Below, one piece after another: positions 9,112 through 19,217 of a DNA stretch of 54,265 nt (position 1 is its first letter; every line of letters begins with the position of its first letter). Position numbers and translations under genes: made by a program. Below the pieces are notes generated by a model. It ran no database searches and was not told where the DNA came from. It was given only the letters and a program-made list of their open reading frames with translations. The stretch spans positions 1 to 54,265 of the forward strand of contig NZ_JHQR01000053.1 in NCBI RefSeq assembly GCF_014843825.1, in the 5' to 3' direction. This DNA is from Mesorhizobium silamurunense (GTDB lineage: Bacteria > Pseudomonadota > Alphaproteobacteria > Rhizobiales > Rhizobiaceae).

Positions 9112-10995
9112 TCACTCGGAGCGCATCTGCAGATCGTAAAGGGCCTTATATCGTTCTCGCTTCGCCAAAAGCTCTTCATGGGTGCCACGCTCGACGATCT
9201 CGCCGTTGTCAATAAAAAGGATCTGGTCGGCGTGCATGAGCGAGCTCAGCCGGTGGGCGATGATGATTGTCACCCGCTCGTTAGCGAAGCGCCGTATCGC
9301 CGCGCGGATGCGCTGCTCGGTGGCGGCATCGATCGCCGCGGTCGAGTCGTCGAAAACGACGACCGATGGGCGCAGCATCATGGTGCGCGCAATCGTGAGA
9401 CGCTGGCGCTGGCCGCCCGAGAGAGAGATGCCGCGTTCGCCCACGACCGTCTCGTAGCCTGCTGGTAGCCCTAGGATGTGGTTGTGCAGCTGGGCGGATT
9501 CGCTAGCGTGCTCAATCCGCTGTTCTTTCGCCCAGGGATCGCCATAAGCGACGTTGTTCTCGATCGTGGTGGTGAACAGGAATGCGTCCTGCTGTACGAC
9601 CGCGACCGCTTTGCGAAGAGTTGCTAAGGTGACCTTGCGGATGTCCTGCCCGTCAAAGGTGATGGCGCCCCCGGTGACGTCGTAAAAGCGGGGGATCAGG
9701 TGAGCCATCGTCGATTTGCCCGAACCCGGCGGACCGACGATCGCGATTGTCTCACCCCTACGGGCCTCAAAGTTGATGTTCTTCACAATCGCGCGGTTTT
9801 CGGTGCTGGGATATGCAAAGGAGACATTGTCGAAGCGCAGAGTGCCTTCGCTGATCTCGAGCGGTCTGGCGTCGGGAGCATCCCTGATTGTGATATCTTG
9901 GTCGAGGAGACCGAAAAGACGCGACCCGCAAGTGGAAGCGCGAGCGAATGCATTGACTATCAGGCCAATCTGGCGCACGGGCATTTGCAGGATAGTCATG
10001 AATGTCAGGAATGTGGTGAGCTTTCCGACGGTGATCTCGTCGGTCATGACTTTGTTGCCACCGATCCAGAGGACCAAACCCATGGCGAAAAAGTAGGACA
10101 AGGTCATCGCCGACGTGTTGGGTGCGTGGATGTCAGCGAGCTCGTGGGCGAGGTCGAGCGCGTTCTTCGAGGCGCGATCGAACTTCAGCATCTCATAAGT
10201 CTGTGCCGCAAAAGCGCGGACGACGCGGATGCCTCCGAGATTTTCCTCCATCACGCGGCTTAGGACCGAAAACCGCTCCTGTAGGTCGAGCCAGGTGGCC
10301 CGCAGCCTAAGCTGCGTGACGGACGAGCGCCAGCCGACGAAAGGTACGAAGCTGAGCGCGAGAAGACCGAGCACCGGATCGGTGGAGATCAGCATGTAGG
10401 CCCCCATTCCAATCAGCATGGTGAGGTGGAGGGCGCGAACGAGGGCGGTGGAAAAATACGTCCGCACGCCTTCGAGATCGAGCATGCCTATGGTGATCAG
10501 ATCGCCTGAATGCACCTGATCGTGAAAGGAAAAGCTGAGACGTTGGATCTTCTCGTAGCAGGCGAGGCGCAGTTCATACGCGACGTGATGCCCGACCGCT
10601 TCGGCAAAATAGTTCTGCACCATCGTGAAGAGGCCTCGCAGGGCGCTGACGGCGAGCAGCAGGAGAGCCGAAATCCAGAGCGCTCCTTCCGCCGCAGCCC
10701 CGGTGACACCGCCTCCGATAGCTATATGGCTCTGGTCGATCGCTCGGCCGAGAAGCTGCGGGATGAGCAACTGGAGGATTACCGCTACCAGTGTCGAGCC
10801 GATGGCGAAGGCGACCTGCCACCGGTGTCGCAAACTCATCCGGGTAATACGCAGCAACGTGCTCAAGTCCCGCCCGGCCGCTTCAAGATGCGTGACCGAA
10901 TTCAGAGACTGCGTCGCGCCGCCAATAGCATCATTGCTCACGGGTGTGTTCCAGACTGAATTGAGCTTTCTGTACACGCCGGGTCGACTCACCAT
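9112..10995 (-). CDS. ABC exporter half with degenerate ATP site
   Basis: A 627-residue membrane-ATPase fusion of the ABCB/MsbA class: six predicted membrane segments (about 60-340), Walker A GPPGSGKST, signature LSGGQ, H-loop IIAHRLSS. Walker B reads VVVFDDST, so Asp stands where the catalytic Glu is expected. That is the hallmark of the degenerate half of heterodimeric exporters such as TM287/288 or LmrCD. It begins 18 bp after the SIR2-like gene and is followed directly by the competent half. Expression from the nifB promoter would make this a nitrogen-fixation-stage exporter; that is inference from position. Confidence 0.88.
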   Translation of the reverse strand: MVSRPGVYRKLNSVWNTPVSNDAIGGATQSLNSVTHLEAAGRDLSTLLRITRMSLRHRWQVAFAIGSTLVAVILQLLIPQLLGRAIDQSHIAIGGGVTGAAAEGALWISALLLLAVSALRGLFTMVQNYFAEAVGHHVAYELRLACYEKIQRLSFSFHDQVHSGDLITIGMLDLEGVRTYFSTALVRALHLTMLIGMGAYMLISTDPVLGLLALSFVPFVGWRSSVTQLRLRATWLDLQERFSVLSRVMEENLGGIRVVRAFAAQTYEMLKFDRASKNALDLAHELADIHAPNTSAMTLSYFFAMGLVLWIGGNKVMTDEITVGKLTTFLTFMTILQMPVRQIGLIVNAFARASTCGSRLFGLLDQDITIRDAPDARPLEISEGTLRFDNVSFAYPSTENRAIVKNINFEARRGETIAIVGPPGSGKSTMAHLIPRFYDVTGGAITFDGQDIRKVTLATLRKAVAVVQQDAFLFTTTIENNVAYGDPWAKEQRIEHASESAQLHNHILGLPAGYETVVGERGISLSGGQRQRLTIARTMMLRPSVVVFDDSTAAIDAATEQRIRAAIRRFANERVTIIIAHRLSSLMHADQILFIDNGEIVERGTHEELLAKRERYKALYDLQMRSE

Positions 10996-11013
10996 GAAAC
11001 GCGACCGCCACGT

Positions 11014-11916
11014 TTAATGGCCACCATCTCCAGCAGTGCCTCCTCCGACGAGCCGAGCCGCGGCTACACCTGTCGGCATGTCAATGACCGTGATTGCGTT
11101 TTCTGCAAGGAAACGACGTTCGTTTTTGGTGAGCGTTGCCGCATCGATTACCGCAAAATGTGATCCTTCCGAGCGCTTCATGATCTGTCGGGCATAGGTG
11201 CGCAGCATCTGATCGTTGAAGCGGCAGCCGACGAAGAAGAAACCACGGTTGATGCGCCGTTCCTTCACCACGTCAGGGATCGGCGTCTGGATGTCGATTT
11301 CGGTTAGGACTTCGACATAGTCGGAATCCGCGACGAGGAAATTTGCGGCCGGCTTAACACTACCATGAGGCGTATAGAGAATCGTCTTTGCCACTGGCCC
11401 TGGATCGAGTTCGTTCCCGGACAAGTCGTAGGTTTTGGTCCAAATGTTACCGATTTCGTTCGCCCGCGTAACGCCCTGTATCTCGACGACGTCCACTCGG
11501 CCGGCCTCTGCAAGGGCGGCTCGCATGGCGCCGTCGTACCAGCTGTCGATGATGAGGGAGAGCGGCAGCTTTGCGAGCCAGGCGTGGAGGACGGTCGGTG
11601 CCGCCGGCGCTGCGAATATCTCGGCCATCCATGCTTGAAGCGTCCGGCGATGCCGGCGCTGTTCGATGAACTGTGCGACCGACCACATATTGGTGCGAAT
11701 CCTGGAAGGGGCCGGCGCGCGCGCGTTGAGCGCCGCGGCGACGGCTTCCGGGCCATACGGTACAGGCCTTTTCGCGGAGCTGAGCCTGAGGAGACCCGGA
11801 CCGAGATATGGGATCACCGCATCGGCCGCGAGCGCTTCATTCAGCAGGTCAAGCAGCTTTTCGGCAAAACTGTCGCGGAGGACGACGAGGTGGCGCGGGG
11901 TCAGGATCGTTTTCAT
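11014..11916 (-). CDS. SIR2-like domain protein
   Basis: A 300-residue protein with a SIR2-like fold of the SIR2_2 type. The N-terminal AVIPYLGPGLLRLS resembles the nucleotide-binding GAG loop, and the C-terminal FFFVGCRFNDQMLRTYAR followed by HFAVIDA is typical of the family. The start at 11916 follows AGAGGAAG; the alternative GTG at 11955 has no better site. SIR2-like domains bind NAD and some hydrolyse it; activity here is unproven. It lies 40 bp after nifT and 18 bp before the ABC pair, so it appears part of the nifB operon. Its job in that operon is unknown. Confidence 0.7.
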   Translation of the reverse strand: MKTILTPRHLVVLRDSFAEKLLDLLNEALAADAVIPYLGPGLLRLSSAKRPVPYGPEAVAAALNARAPAPSRIRTNMWSVAQFIEQRRHRRTLQAWMAEIFAAPAAPTVLHAWLAKLPLSLIIDSWYDGAMRAALAEAGRVDVVEIQGVTRANEIGNIWTKTYDLSGNELDPGPVAKTILYTPHGSVKPAANFLVADSDYVEVLTEIDIQTPIPDVVKERRINRGFFFVGCRFNDQMLRTYARQIMKRSEGSHFAVIDAATLTKNERRFLAENAITVIDMPTGVAAARLVGGGTAGDGGH

Positions 11917-11956
11917 GCTCGCTTCCTCTCGCAGCCCTGTTGTCAACTTGCCCACA

Positions 11957-12169
11957 TCAATCCTGATCGGAAATCTTCCTGGCCTCGACGGTGATCGGCA
12001 GACGCGTATCCCGTGGAAGCTCGGGCAGGACGAACCGCCACCCGTTCCTGAGCGTTACGGCCCCGCCCCACAAGTCTTCGTTCTCGAGCTTGACGATCGG
12101 CTCTTCGAGGTCCTTCTTGGGCACATATGCCGACAAGCCAGCACCGGTCCTGCGGATCATTATTTTCAT
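11957..12169 (-). CDS. nifT: nitrogen fixation protein NifT/FixU
   Basis: A 70-residue protein of the NifT/FixU family, beginning MKIMIRRTGAGLSAYVPKKD and containing the conserved W-G-G-x-x-x-L-x-N-G-W segment and a C-terminal P-x-x-T-R-L-P-I-T-V. The start at 12169 overlaps the nifZ stop as ATGA, indicating translational coupling; longer upstream readings are shadow of nifZ. The function of NifT is not established, and it is dispensable in several diazotrophs. Confidence 0.93.
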   Translation of the reverse strand: MKIMIRRTGAGLSAYVPKKDLEEPIVKLENEDLWGGAVTLRNGWRFVLPELPRDTRLPITVEARKISDQD

Positions 12170-12486
12170 CTTGCTGCTCCTCGCTTTGCAGTGCTTTCGG
12201 CGCTGCAAGGAACCTCGACTTTGTCGAGGCTCATAAGTTCGCGCGCTCGCATGCCGACGATCGTGCCGCGATCGACCCATTCGACCGCATAGACGAAGAA
12301 CTGCTGGAGAAAGGTGCCAATATCGCGCACATAACCCTCGTCGCCCTTCCTCACGAGGTTTTCGCCGATGTCCCTGCCAGGATAGGTGCCGTCATTCTTT
12401 ATGTGGCGTGTGGCACGAACCCGCTCACCCGGCATAAATCGTGGAGGCTTGCGGATTTCGACCTCCTGTTCGCGTCCGAGCCACAT
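12166..12486 (-). CDS. nifZ: nitrogen fixation protein NifZ
   Basis: A 106-residue NifZ, recognisable by FMPGERVRATRHIKNDGT and the GDEGYVRDIGTFLQQ block. NifZ helps mature the nitrogenase P-cluster on NifDK. The start has an AAGGAACGG ribosome site. It follows fdxN by about 90 bp and overlaps nifT by four bases. Confidence 0.93.
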   Translation of the reverse strand: MWLGREQEVEIRKPPRFMPGERVRATRHIKNDGTYPGRDIGENLVRKGDEGYVRDIGTFLQQFFVYAVEWVDRGTIVGMRARELMSLDKVEVPCSAESTAKRGAAR

Positions 12487-12577
12487 GGCCGTTCCTTCTT
12501 TTCTCGAGGCTGCAGGTTGTCGGCAAAGGAGGTCCAGGTGCCCTCCGGAGGCGAACCCGGCCGTGTCGGTTACGAAT

Positions 12578-12772
12578 TCAGGCAGGAACGCAAGTCTTCG
12601 GCACCGGACATACCGAGGCGCATTGCTGGGTATCGAAGGCCTCCTTGCATTCGGTGCACTTGTCCGGATCGATCACGTACCTTTCGCCCTTGAACTTGAT
12701 CGCGACGGAGGGACATTCGAACTCGCAGGCGCCGCATTGGGTGCATTGGGATGCGATGATCTTGAAAGCCAT
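12578..12772 (-). CDS. fdxN: 2[4Fe-4S] ferredoxin FdxN
   Basis: A 64-residue bacterial-type ferredoxin with cluster ligands C10, C13, C16, C20 and C39, C42, C51, C55; the second motif has an eight-residue insertion between its second and third Cys, as in rhizobial FdxN. FdxN is needed for nitrogen fixation in Sinorhizobium, where it is tied to electron supply for NifB-type chemistry or nitrogenase. It starts after GGGAGTTAAA, 32 bp downstream of nifB. Confidence 0.95.
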   Translation of the reverse strand: MAFKIIASQCTQCGACEFECPSVAIKFKGERYVIDPDKCTECKEAFDTQQCASVCPVPKTCVPA

Positions 12773-12804
12773 TTTAACTCCCGGTTCGATTGGAATGAGA
12801 CGGC

Positions 12805-14286
12805 TCAGGCCGTCGCCGCCAGCGGTTGGATCCCAAACTCGGCGGCGTAAAGCGCGCTGACCGCAGTCTCGATGTAGTCATGGCCATAAGCGTCGGTTGC
12901 TCGGATTCCAGCTTCCGCGAGCTGATCCTTAGGGCAATTTCCGATCTTGGCGCACAGCACGATGTCTATGCCTTCCAGCGCGGCGATAACGCCGTCGAGG
13001 GTGGCGTTATCGCAGCGGCCGCCAAGACAATACTGCTCGACTTTGCGATGCCCGACGGAGCTGATCCCTCTCGGCGAGACTTCATAAACCTGGAATTCCT
13101 TCGCATGGCCGAAGTGTTCGTTGACGCGGCCGCCGCCCCTTGTGGCCACGGCGACGAAAAGGGACTTGCCTGAACCCGCTGCCTTGACCATTCCGATCGC
13201 CTCGCTCCTGGCCGCCACATGATCACGGCGCTCGCTCGCGACCACCTCTTGATAGGCTTCGCGCTTGCTGGGATCGTAAGTGACCTCGCCGGGAATGCTG
13301 TCGAGCGCGAATTCCTGGCCACGATCCTCGCCGAGCAGGCCGACCGCATCAGCCCGGCACTGCCGGCAATGGCGCATCAATTTGACCCCGCCTTCGAGAC
13401 GATCCTGAAGGGTCTTCATCTGCTTTGCATTTGGGCCGCGCTGCCCGGTCAGGCCGAAGTGGGTACCGTGCGCCGGGTCGGAAATCAGCGGCATGACGTT
13501 GTGTAGGAAAGCGCCGCGCTCCTTGACCCATTTGTTCACCTCGATCAGATGCTCGTCGTTCACGCCGGGGATCATCACCGAATTGATTTTGGTGAGGATG
13601 CCGCGCGCGGTCAGCATCTCCAGGCCCAGCATCTGCCGCTCGTGGAGGATCCGGGCGGCTTCAATGCCGACGTAGCGGCGATGGTCGTAAAAGATCCAAG
13701 GATAGATCTTTGCGCCGACTTCAGGGTCGACCATGTTGATAGTGATTGTCACGTGATCGACATTCATGTCGGCAAGCTCGGCGACATGGTCCGGTAGCGC
13801 CAGCCCATTGGTGGAGATGCACAGCTTGATGTCGGGGATTTCCCTGGCAACTCGTTCGAACGTTGCCTTTGTCTTTTTCCAGTCGTAACAGGCGTCGCCC
13901 GGTCCGGCGATGCCGAGTACGGAAAGCTGCGGCACCTCGTTGGCGACCGCGATCACCTTGCGTAGCGCCTGGTCGGGTGTCAGCTTTTCCGAAACGACCC
14001 CAGGCCGGCTTTCGTTGGCACAGTCATATTTGCGATTGCAGTAGTTGCACTGGACGTTGCAAGCCGGGGCGACCGCGACGTGCATGCGCGCGAAATAGTG
14101 ATGCGCTTCTTCCGAAAAGCAGGGGTGATCCTTGATCTTCTCCCAGACAGCCGGATTCATGTCGCCCGACTTTCCCGACAAGCCGCAGGTTGAAGATGCG
14201 CAGCCACCGGATTTCGCGGTCGCCAGCAACTGGTCGAAGGATGTCGTGCTGGTCAGGCCCTCAAGCGAAATGATGGGTGCGGACAT
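12805..14286 (-). CDS. nifB: FeMo-cofactor biosynthesis radical-SAM protein NifB
   Basis: NifB makes the NifB-cofactor (an Fe-S-carbide core) for FeMo-co. The 493-residue protein from MSAPIIS (start 14286, behind GGAG) has the radical-SAM motif C76-x3-C80-x2-C83 in CNVQCNYC. It ends in a NifX/NafY-like domain (about 370-470, [18 protein letters not shown]). This fused form is usual in proteobacteria. It heads the operon nifB-fdxN-nifZ-nifT and probably the SIR2-like and ABC genes too. A NifA site and a -24/-12 element lie just upstream. Confidence 0.97.
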   Translation of the reverse strand: MSAPIISLEGLTSTTSFDQLLATAKSGGCASSTCGLSGKSGDMNPAVWEKIKDHPCFSEEAHHYFARMHVAVAPACNVQCNYCNRKYDCANESRPGVVSEKLTPDQALRKVIAVANEVPQLSVLGIAGPGDACYDWKKTKATFERVAREIPDIKLCISTNGLALPDHVAELADMNVDHVTITINMVDPEVGAKIYPWIFYDHRRYVGIEAARILHERQMLGLEMLTARGILTKINSVMIPGVNDEHLIEVNKWVKERGAFLHNVMPLISDPAHGTHFGLTGQRGPNAKQMKTLQDRLEGGVKLMRHCRQCRADAVGLLGEDRGQEFALDSIPGEVTYDPSKREAYQEVVASERRDHVAARSEAIGMVKAAGSGKSLFVAVATRGGGRVNEHFGHAKEFQVYEVSPRGISSVGHRKVEQYCLGGRCDNATLDGVIAALEGIDIVLCAKIGNCPKDQLAEAGIRATDAYGHDYIETAVSALYAAEFGIQPLAATA

Positions 14287-14324
14287 CGAACGGCTCCGTT
14301 GCTGGTAACGTCGCAGTTCAGGGC

Positions 14325-14339
14325 GCAAGAGCTATGCCA
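14325..14339 (-). promoter_or_regulatory. sigma-54 promoter of nifB
   Basis: On the reverse strand TGGCAT-AGCTC-TTGC matches the -24/-12 consensus TGGCAC-N5-TTGC with invariant GG and GC at the right spacing, about 40 bp before the nifB start. Confidence 0.85.
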
Positions 14340-14411
14340 GCTCAAAGAGCGGTTTTAGTTCACCAATTGGCTTTCCGTGTCGGACTCTGTCGGTTTTCTC
14401 CGGCGCAATTT

Positions 14412-14427
14412 TGTCCGGCTTCCGACA
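14412..14427. promoter_or_regulatory. NifA upstream activator site for nifB
   Basis: TGTCCGGCTTCCGACA is a perfect TGT-N10-ACA NifA site, 73 bp upstream of the nifB -24 element, the usual range for NifA. Confidence 0.88.
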
Positions 14428-14525
14428 GTGAACAAGCGAACCGGGTCGCCAAGGGTACGGCCTCTTGGGGCACGCGGAGTGTGAGGAAGACTATTTCGGC
14501 CTGACGTTTGACGTCATCAGGACGC

Positions 14526-16277
14526 CTAGAATTTCTTCACCTCGATACCATGCCGGCGCAGAGCGTAGCCGACCTGCCGGGGCGTGAGGCCGAGGATACG
14601 AGCCGCCTTGGCCTGAACCCAGCCGGCCTTCTCCATCGCGTCGGTCAGGCGGTCGCGTTCCGTCAGATGCGGGCCCATTGCGGCACAAGCGGGATCGTTC
14701 GGGTGGACGACCTTGACCGGCGATACCTCGCCTTCCGAGGCACCGATGCGCCGAACCTGCATCGTGTCACGCTGGGAGAGCTCGTCGATGGCATTGCCGC
14801 CATGCGAACGGTCGGGTCCTTTCCAAAGGAGCGACGAAAGGCATTGGCTGTTCTTGCAGGCGAAATCCGATGGAGTGATCGTCCTCGAACGCGCAAGGGT
14901 AGCCGTCCTTTGCACGCAGTTTTCCAGCTCGCGGACATTGCCAGGGAAATAGCATTGCGAGATCAGATCAAGCGCCGATGGCGCGAAGGCGAGCTCGCGA
15001 TGGTTCTCCTTGTTGAATCGGTCGAGGAAGGCATTCGCAAGGCGTGGAATATCGCCGGCTCGCTCTCTGAGCGGGGGCAGGATAATTGGCACAACATTGA
15101 TGCGGTAATATAGGTCGGCCCTGAACTCCCCTTTTACGACGGCCGTCTCGAGATCCTTGTTGGTGGCGCATATGAGCCGGACATCGACCTGAAGCGTTCT
15201 CGTGCCGCCCACTCGCTCCAGTTCGCCTTCCTGCAGGACGCGCAACAGCTTGGCTTGAAAGGCGGGCGAAATCTCGCCGATTTCATCTAGTAGCAGCGTT
15301 CCGCCATTTGCCAATTCGAATCGACCGGCACGCTGGGAGATAGCCCCGGTGAAGGCGCCCTTTTCGTGTCCAAACAGCTCCGATTCCAGAACGCTTTCAG
15401 ACAGTGCGGCGCAGTTTAATTTGACGAAAGCCTTCTTGCCCCGAGGTGAAAGCTTATGGATGGCCTGGGCAAAGAATTCCTTGCCGGTGCCGCTTTCGCC
15501 CCGCAGAAGCACGGTGGAATTAGTCCTTGCCACGACCTCTACGGTTTCGAGCACCTGCTTGAGTGTGGGACTTTCCCCGATGATCCCGTCGATTTTGACA
15601 TGCCGATGTCGGGCTGGGTCGGTCCTCTCCTCGTCGAGCCATTTCTCCGGTCTCCGTTGCTCCTCGATGAACCGCTGACGATCCATACTCAGGATGTGAT
15701 GGAGACGAATGGTGCGGCCGACAAGGTTGGCGACCATGGTTAGGAAGCGTACATCCTCGTCGCAGGGGGGGCTGGTCTCGCCGTCAACGACACGGTCGAT
15801 CGACAATGTCCCAAGGATCTCGTGCTCAGCCTTTACCGGGATACCGATGAAGGCAATTGGGATCGTGCCGCCGCTCGCCGACGGTTGAAAGTCAGCCTGA
15901 AATAGGTCGGACTTGCTAACATCCGGTATGACGAGCGGCGCCCCCGTAGCGACGATCTGGTCTATCGCGGCTTGCGGTATGACGCGGCCAACTCCTGATT
16001 GAAGTGGGTAGGAGCTGTCGGCGGTTGCGGTGATCTCCGGCTCCATTTTAGCGTCCAGGACGACGATTGTTCCATGACGCATTTGCACAAATGAGGAGAG
16101 GGTATTCACGACATTCGCAATCGTGATCTCAAGCCGGGTGGGGGCGGTCAGGATCTTCGATACCTCGTAGATTCCTCTGAGCGAGATATCCACTTCGTGA
16201 ATGGAGTTGATCCGTGGTTCAGGCAGGATGTTCCGAGGTCCTACTTCATCGACCCGATTTCGCAGTACGTGAGCCAT
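14526..16277 (-). CDS. nifA: nitrogen-fixation activator NifA, intact copy
   Basis: The 583-residue protein has a GAF domain (about 30-190), an AAA+ domain with Walker A GESGTGKE (about 258-265), an intact GAFTGA loop (about 306-311) and LLLDEIGE, and a C-terminal HTH ending PRQVGYALRRHGIEVKK. The linker carries the C-x4-C pair (CKNSQC) typical of oxygen-sensitive rhizobial NifA. The start has a strong GAGGT site. It lies between fixX (183 bp upstream) and nifB, so it can be made by read-through from fixA as in other rhizobia. No NifA site was seen in the fixX-nifA gap. Its N-terminal region shows what the damaged copy at 0.1 kb probably once had. Confidence 0.96.
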   Translation of the reverse strand: MAHVLRNRVDEVGPRNILPEPRINSIHEVDISLRGIYEVSKILTAPTRLEITIANVVNTLSSFVQMRHGTIVVLDAKMEPEITATADSSYPLQSGVGRVIPQAAIDQIVATGAPLVIPDVSKSDLFQADFQPSASGGTIPIAFIGIPVKAEHEILGTLSIDRVVDGETSPPCDEDVRFLTMVANLVGRTIRLHHILSMDRQRFIEEQRRPEKWLDEERTDPARHRHVKIDGIIGESPTLKQVLETVEVVARTNSTVLLRGESGTGKEFFAQAIHKLSPRGKKAFVKLNCAALSESVLESELFGHEKGAFTGAISQRAGRFELANGGTLLLDEIGEISPAFQAKLLRVLQEGELERVGGTRTLQVDVRLICATNKDLETAVVKGEFRADLYYRINVVPIILPPLRERAGDIPRLANAFLDRFNKENHRELAFAPSALDLISQCYFPGNVRELENCVQRTATLARSRTITPSDFACKNSQCLSSLLWKGPDRSHGGNAIDELSQRDTMQVRRIGASEGEVSPVKVVHPNDPACAAMGPHLTERDRLTDAMEKAGWVQAKAARILGLTPRQVGYALRRHGIEVKKF

Positions 16278-16460
16278 GCAAAAACCTCAGGGGTTGTCGT
16301 CCAGGGTGTGCTCCTCCCAAGCGCCGTTTTGTATTCGAATTCCGAAACCCACACTTTTCACTAGCTTCGTTTTAATGTGAGAGGTCATTCTAGCAGCGGC
16401 TGACGTGCCGAAACTTCAGGTCCAGTACGATTCACGCTTTTGAAACGATGGGTGCGCCGG

Positions 16461-16760
16461 TCATCCGAACTTGAAGAGGACACCGAAACCGCCGCGTGGA
16501 TAGTTCCACTCGATCTCGCCACTGGTCTCGCACAATATCCGGCAGGTCCCGCACTCCATGCAGCCGTCTGGGGTGATCTCCACTTGACCCTTGTCGTTCA
16601 GCTCATAGCATTTCGCCGGGCAGACGTGGGTCAGCGCGAGCAAGTTCGCGCTTGGCCTCTCGTGCGGTCGCACTTTGATATGCGGTCGGCCAGGATCGAC
16701 CAGGTAGCGGTTCTGGAAAAGCTTGTCCTCGACACGTGACTTCGTCAATGGGATCGTCAT
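16461..16760 (-). CDS. fixX: ferredoxin-like protein FixX
   Basis: A 99-residue ferredoxin-like protein with CPAKCYEL and [11 protein letters not shown] cluster-binding motifs. It works with FixABC, which is thought to bifurcate electrons from NADH to quinone and to a low-potential ferredoxin for nitrogenase. It starts behind AAGGGGGAG, 12 bp after fixC. Confidence 0.96.
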   Translation of the reverse strand: MTIPLTKSRVEDKLFQNRYLVDPGRPHIKVRPHERPSANLLALTHVCPAKCYELNDKGQVEITPDGCMECGTCRILCETSGEIEWNYPRGGFGVLFKFG

Positions 16761-16772
16761 CTCGTCTCCCCC

Positions 16773-18080
16773 TTAGCGCCACGCGAATGCCAGGCGGACC
16801 GCGTCGCTGACCAGCCCCCAGCGCGAGCGCGCCTTGATGAAGGCGGCCGTGGTCGCCTTTTCCTTCTCGATCTTCGGCGTGCCGTCGACACGCATGAAAT
16901 TCTGCGCGGCTTGCGACATCAACCGGGGATAGGTCGTGAAGAAATTGCAGGAATTGGTGTGGAGCAAGGCCGGCATGTCTTTGTATTTCCTCAGGTCCTT
17001 GACCACGAAGGACTTGTCCAGCATGGCTTTGTAGAGGGCGAGGTTGCGTTTGGTCATAGGACCGTTGCGGCTCTTGACCTTGACGATTGCCTCAGCCGCG
17101 ATGCGGCCGGAGGTCATGGCGAGGTTCGAACCCTCGCGGTGAACGGCGTTATTCAGTTGCGCGGCATCGCCCACCACGACCCAACCATCGCCGAAGAGCT
17201 GCGGAATCGCCTTGTAGCCGCCTTCGGGAATGAGATGCGCGGCATATTCTTTCACCTCCGAGCCAGCGATCAGCGGCCGGATCGAAGGATGGTTTTTTAA
17301 GGCATCGAGCAGGACGTAAGGGCTCTCCATCATCACGGCCAAATCGGAGACGAGGCAGCCAATGCCCAGTGAGATCGACTCCTTGTTCGTGTAGAGGAAG
17401 CCGAGCCCGGCCATGCCGCGGGAAGTCGTGCCAACCGCCTCGATCACGCAGCCTTCATCGCCCTTGAGGCCGAACCGCTGCTCAATGACCTCTTCGGGCA
17501 GGAAATGCATTTCCTTGACAGCGAGCGCCAAGGTTTGCGGCTTCGGCATCTCGCGCAGGCCGGCCCGCGTGCCAAGCAGCCCGGACACACCTTCTGCGAG
17601 AACGACCACGTCGGCGAAGATCGCTCCGCCGGCCCGGTCTGTGCGGACACCGACCACCTTGTCCTTGGCATCACGGACGAGTTCCGTCACGGTCGTCTCG
17701 CACAGAACCGTCCCGCCGGCCTCGCGCACCTTGCGCGAAAACCATTTATCGAACTGGGCACGGATGATCGTATAGCGGTTGGGCTTCGCCTCATTGAAGT
17801 CGTCTGACCGATATTGAATCCCGGTGTGGGACGTATCGTCCATCACCCAAAGCCGCTGTTCAACCAAATGCCGCTCGAGCGGTGCATCATCCCGGAAATC
17901 CGGGATGATCTTCTCCAGCATGTTCGCGTACATGATGGCACCCTGGACATTCTTGGAGCCCGGATATTCACCGCGCTCCAACTGCAGCACCTTCAGGCCT
18001 TGGCTTGCCATGGTGTAAGCAGCAGCGTTCCCGGACATGCCGGCCCCGATGACAATGGCGTCGAATTTTTCTTCGATCAT
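16773..18080 (-). CDS. fixC: FixC flavoprotein (ETF-quinone oxidoreductase like)
   Basis: A 435-residue FAD protein related to ETF:ubiquinone oxidoreductase. The N-terminal [13 protein letters not shown] is the dinucleotide-binding GxGxxG motif and [19 protein letters not shown] is the second FAD motif. The ATG at 18080 is preferred because AAGGGAG sits six bases before it; the ATG two codons earlier touches the ribosome site. Part of fixABCX. Confidence 0.96.
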   Translation of the reverse strand: MIEEKFDAIVIGAGMSGNAAAYTMASQGLKVLQLERGEYPGSKNVQGAIMYANMLEKIIPDFRDDAPLERHLVEQRLWVMDDTSHTGIQYRSDDFNEAKPNRYTIIRAQFDKWFSRKVREAGGTVLCETTVTELVRDAKDKVVGVRTDRAGGAIFADVVVLAEGVSGLLGTRAGLREMPKPQTLALAVKEMHFLPEEVIEQRFGLKGDEGCVIEAVGTTSRGMAGLGFLYTNKESISLGIGCLVSDLAVMMESPYVLLDALKNHPSIRPLIAGSEVKEYAAHLIPEGGYKAIPQLFGDGWVVVGDAAQLNNAVHREGSNLAMTSGRIAAEAIVKVKSRNGPMTKRNLALYKAMLDKSFVVKDLRKYKDMPALLHTNSCNFFTTYPRLMSQAAQNFMRVDGTPKIEKEKATTAAFIKARSRWGLVSDAVRLAFAWR

Positions 18081-18091
18081 GTCCATCTCCC

Positions 18092-19201
18092 TTAGCTCGC
18101 AAGCTTATCGCGATTGTGCGGCGACAGCCGCCGCGTGAAGGCTTCCGTCAGTGCGGGCAGGAACCGGATCGCATCAGTGACGATCCCGAGGTGGGCGAAA
18201 TCGAAAATCGGCGCGTTCGGGTCGGCGTTGATGGCCACGATGAGATCGGCCCCCTCGACGCCAACCCGGTGCTGGATCGCACCGGAAATCCCCGCCGCTA
18301 TGTAAAGCTTCGGCCGGATGGTCTTGCCAGTTTGGCCGATCTGCCGATCAGCCGCCACCCAGCCCTTCTGGACCATCGGGCGCGAACAGCCATATTCGGC
18401 GCCGAGCGCTCGCGCGAGATTCTTCACAAGCTGCAAGTTCTCCGCCGCGCCGAGACCCAGACCTCCCGCGACCACGACGTCGGCATAGGCGAGATTGGCC
18501 TTTGCCGACTGGCTATCCGACAGGAAACCGAGGACTTTGGTGACGATCTCGTCCTCGGTGATCGACAGCTTGTGCTGGATGACACGCCCGACCGGCTTAT
18601 CCGCCCGCTGCGGCATGGGCATGACCCTCGGTCGCACCGTCGCCATCTGCGGCCGATAGTTGAGCGTATAGATCGTGCATAACAAGGAACCGCCGAAAGT
18701 CGGACGGGTCGCGGCGAGCGAACCGTCGGTATCCACGTCGAGCTCGGTGCAGTCGGCCGTGAGCCCTGTCTGCAAAGTCGTCGCCACGGAGCCGGCAAGA
18801 TCCCTGCCGAGTGTGGTCGCACCGAGAAGAAGAATCTCGGGTTTGTGGGTAGCGACCAGATCCGTCATCGCCTTGGTGAAAGGCTCGTTCCGATAGTCGG
18901 CGAGCAGTGGCGCCTCGACGATGTAGACAAGGTCGGCGCCATAAGCGAAGGCTTCGGCAATGGCGTTCCCGATGGCCTCTCCGGGCGGGCCGAGCACGAC
19001 GCCAGCAAGCTGGACCTCAAGCTTGTCGGCCAGCTTGCGGCCTTCGCCGAGCAGCTCGAATGATACCGGATGGACTTGGCCGCGTTCGAGCTCGATGAAC
19101 ACCCAGACGTGCCGGTAGTCCTTGAAATGGTCGGGCAGTTCCTTCTTTATGCCGGCACGGCCGGCGGCAGGGCGAGGGGTTTCTCGGTTCACGGTCGACA
19201 T
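18092..19201 (-). CDS. fixB: FixB (ETF alpha subunit)
   Basis: A 369-residue electron-transfer flavoprotein alpha subunit, with the C-terminal FAD domain motifs [13 protein letters not shown] ([20 protein letters not shown]), GISGAIQH and [16 protein letters not shown]. The start at 19201 follows AGGAGCAGACA; a longer open frame upstream is shadow of fixA. It pairs with FixA, 16 bp upstream. Confidence 0.96.
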   Translation of the reverse strand: MSTVNRETPRPAAGRAGIKKELPDHFKDYRHVWVFIELERGQVHPVSFELLGEGRKLADKLEVQLAGVVLGPPGEAIGNAIAEAFAYGADLVYIVEAPLLADYRNEPFTKAMTDLVATHKPEILLLGATTLGRDLAGSVATTLQTGLTADCTELDVDTDGSLAATRPTFGGSLLCTIYTLNYRPQMATVRPRVMPMPQRADKPVGRVIQHKLSITEDEIVTKVLGFLSDSQSAKANLAYADVVVAGGLGLGAAENLQLVKNLARALGAEYGCSRPMVQKGWVAADRQIGQTGKTIRPKLYIAAGISGAIQHRVGVEGADLIVAINADPNAPIFDFAHLGIVTDAIRFLPALTEAFTRRLSPHNRDKLAS

Positions 19202-19217
19202 TGTCTGCTCCTGGTCC

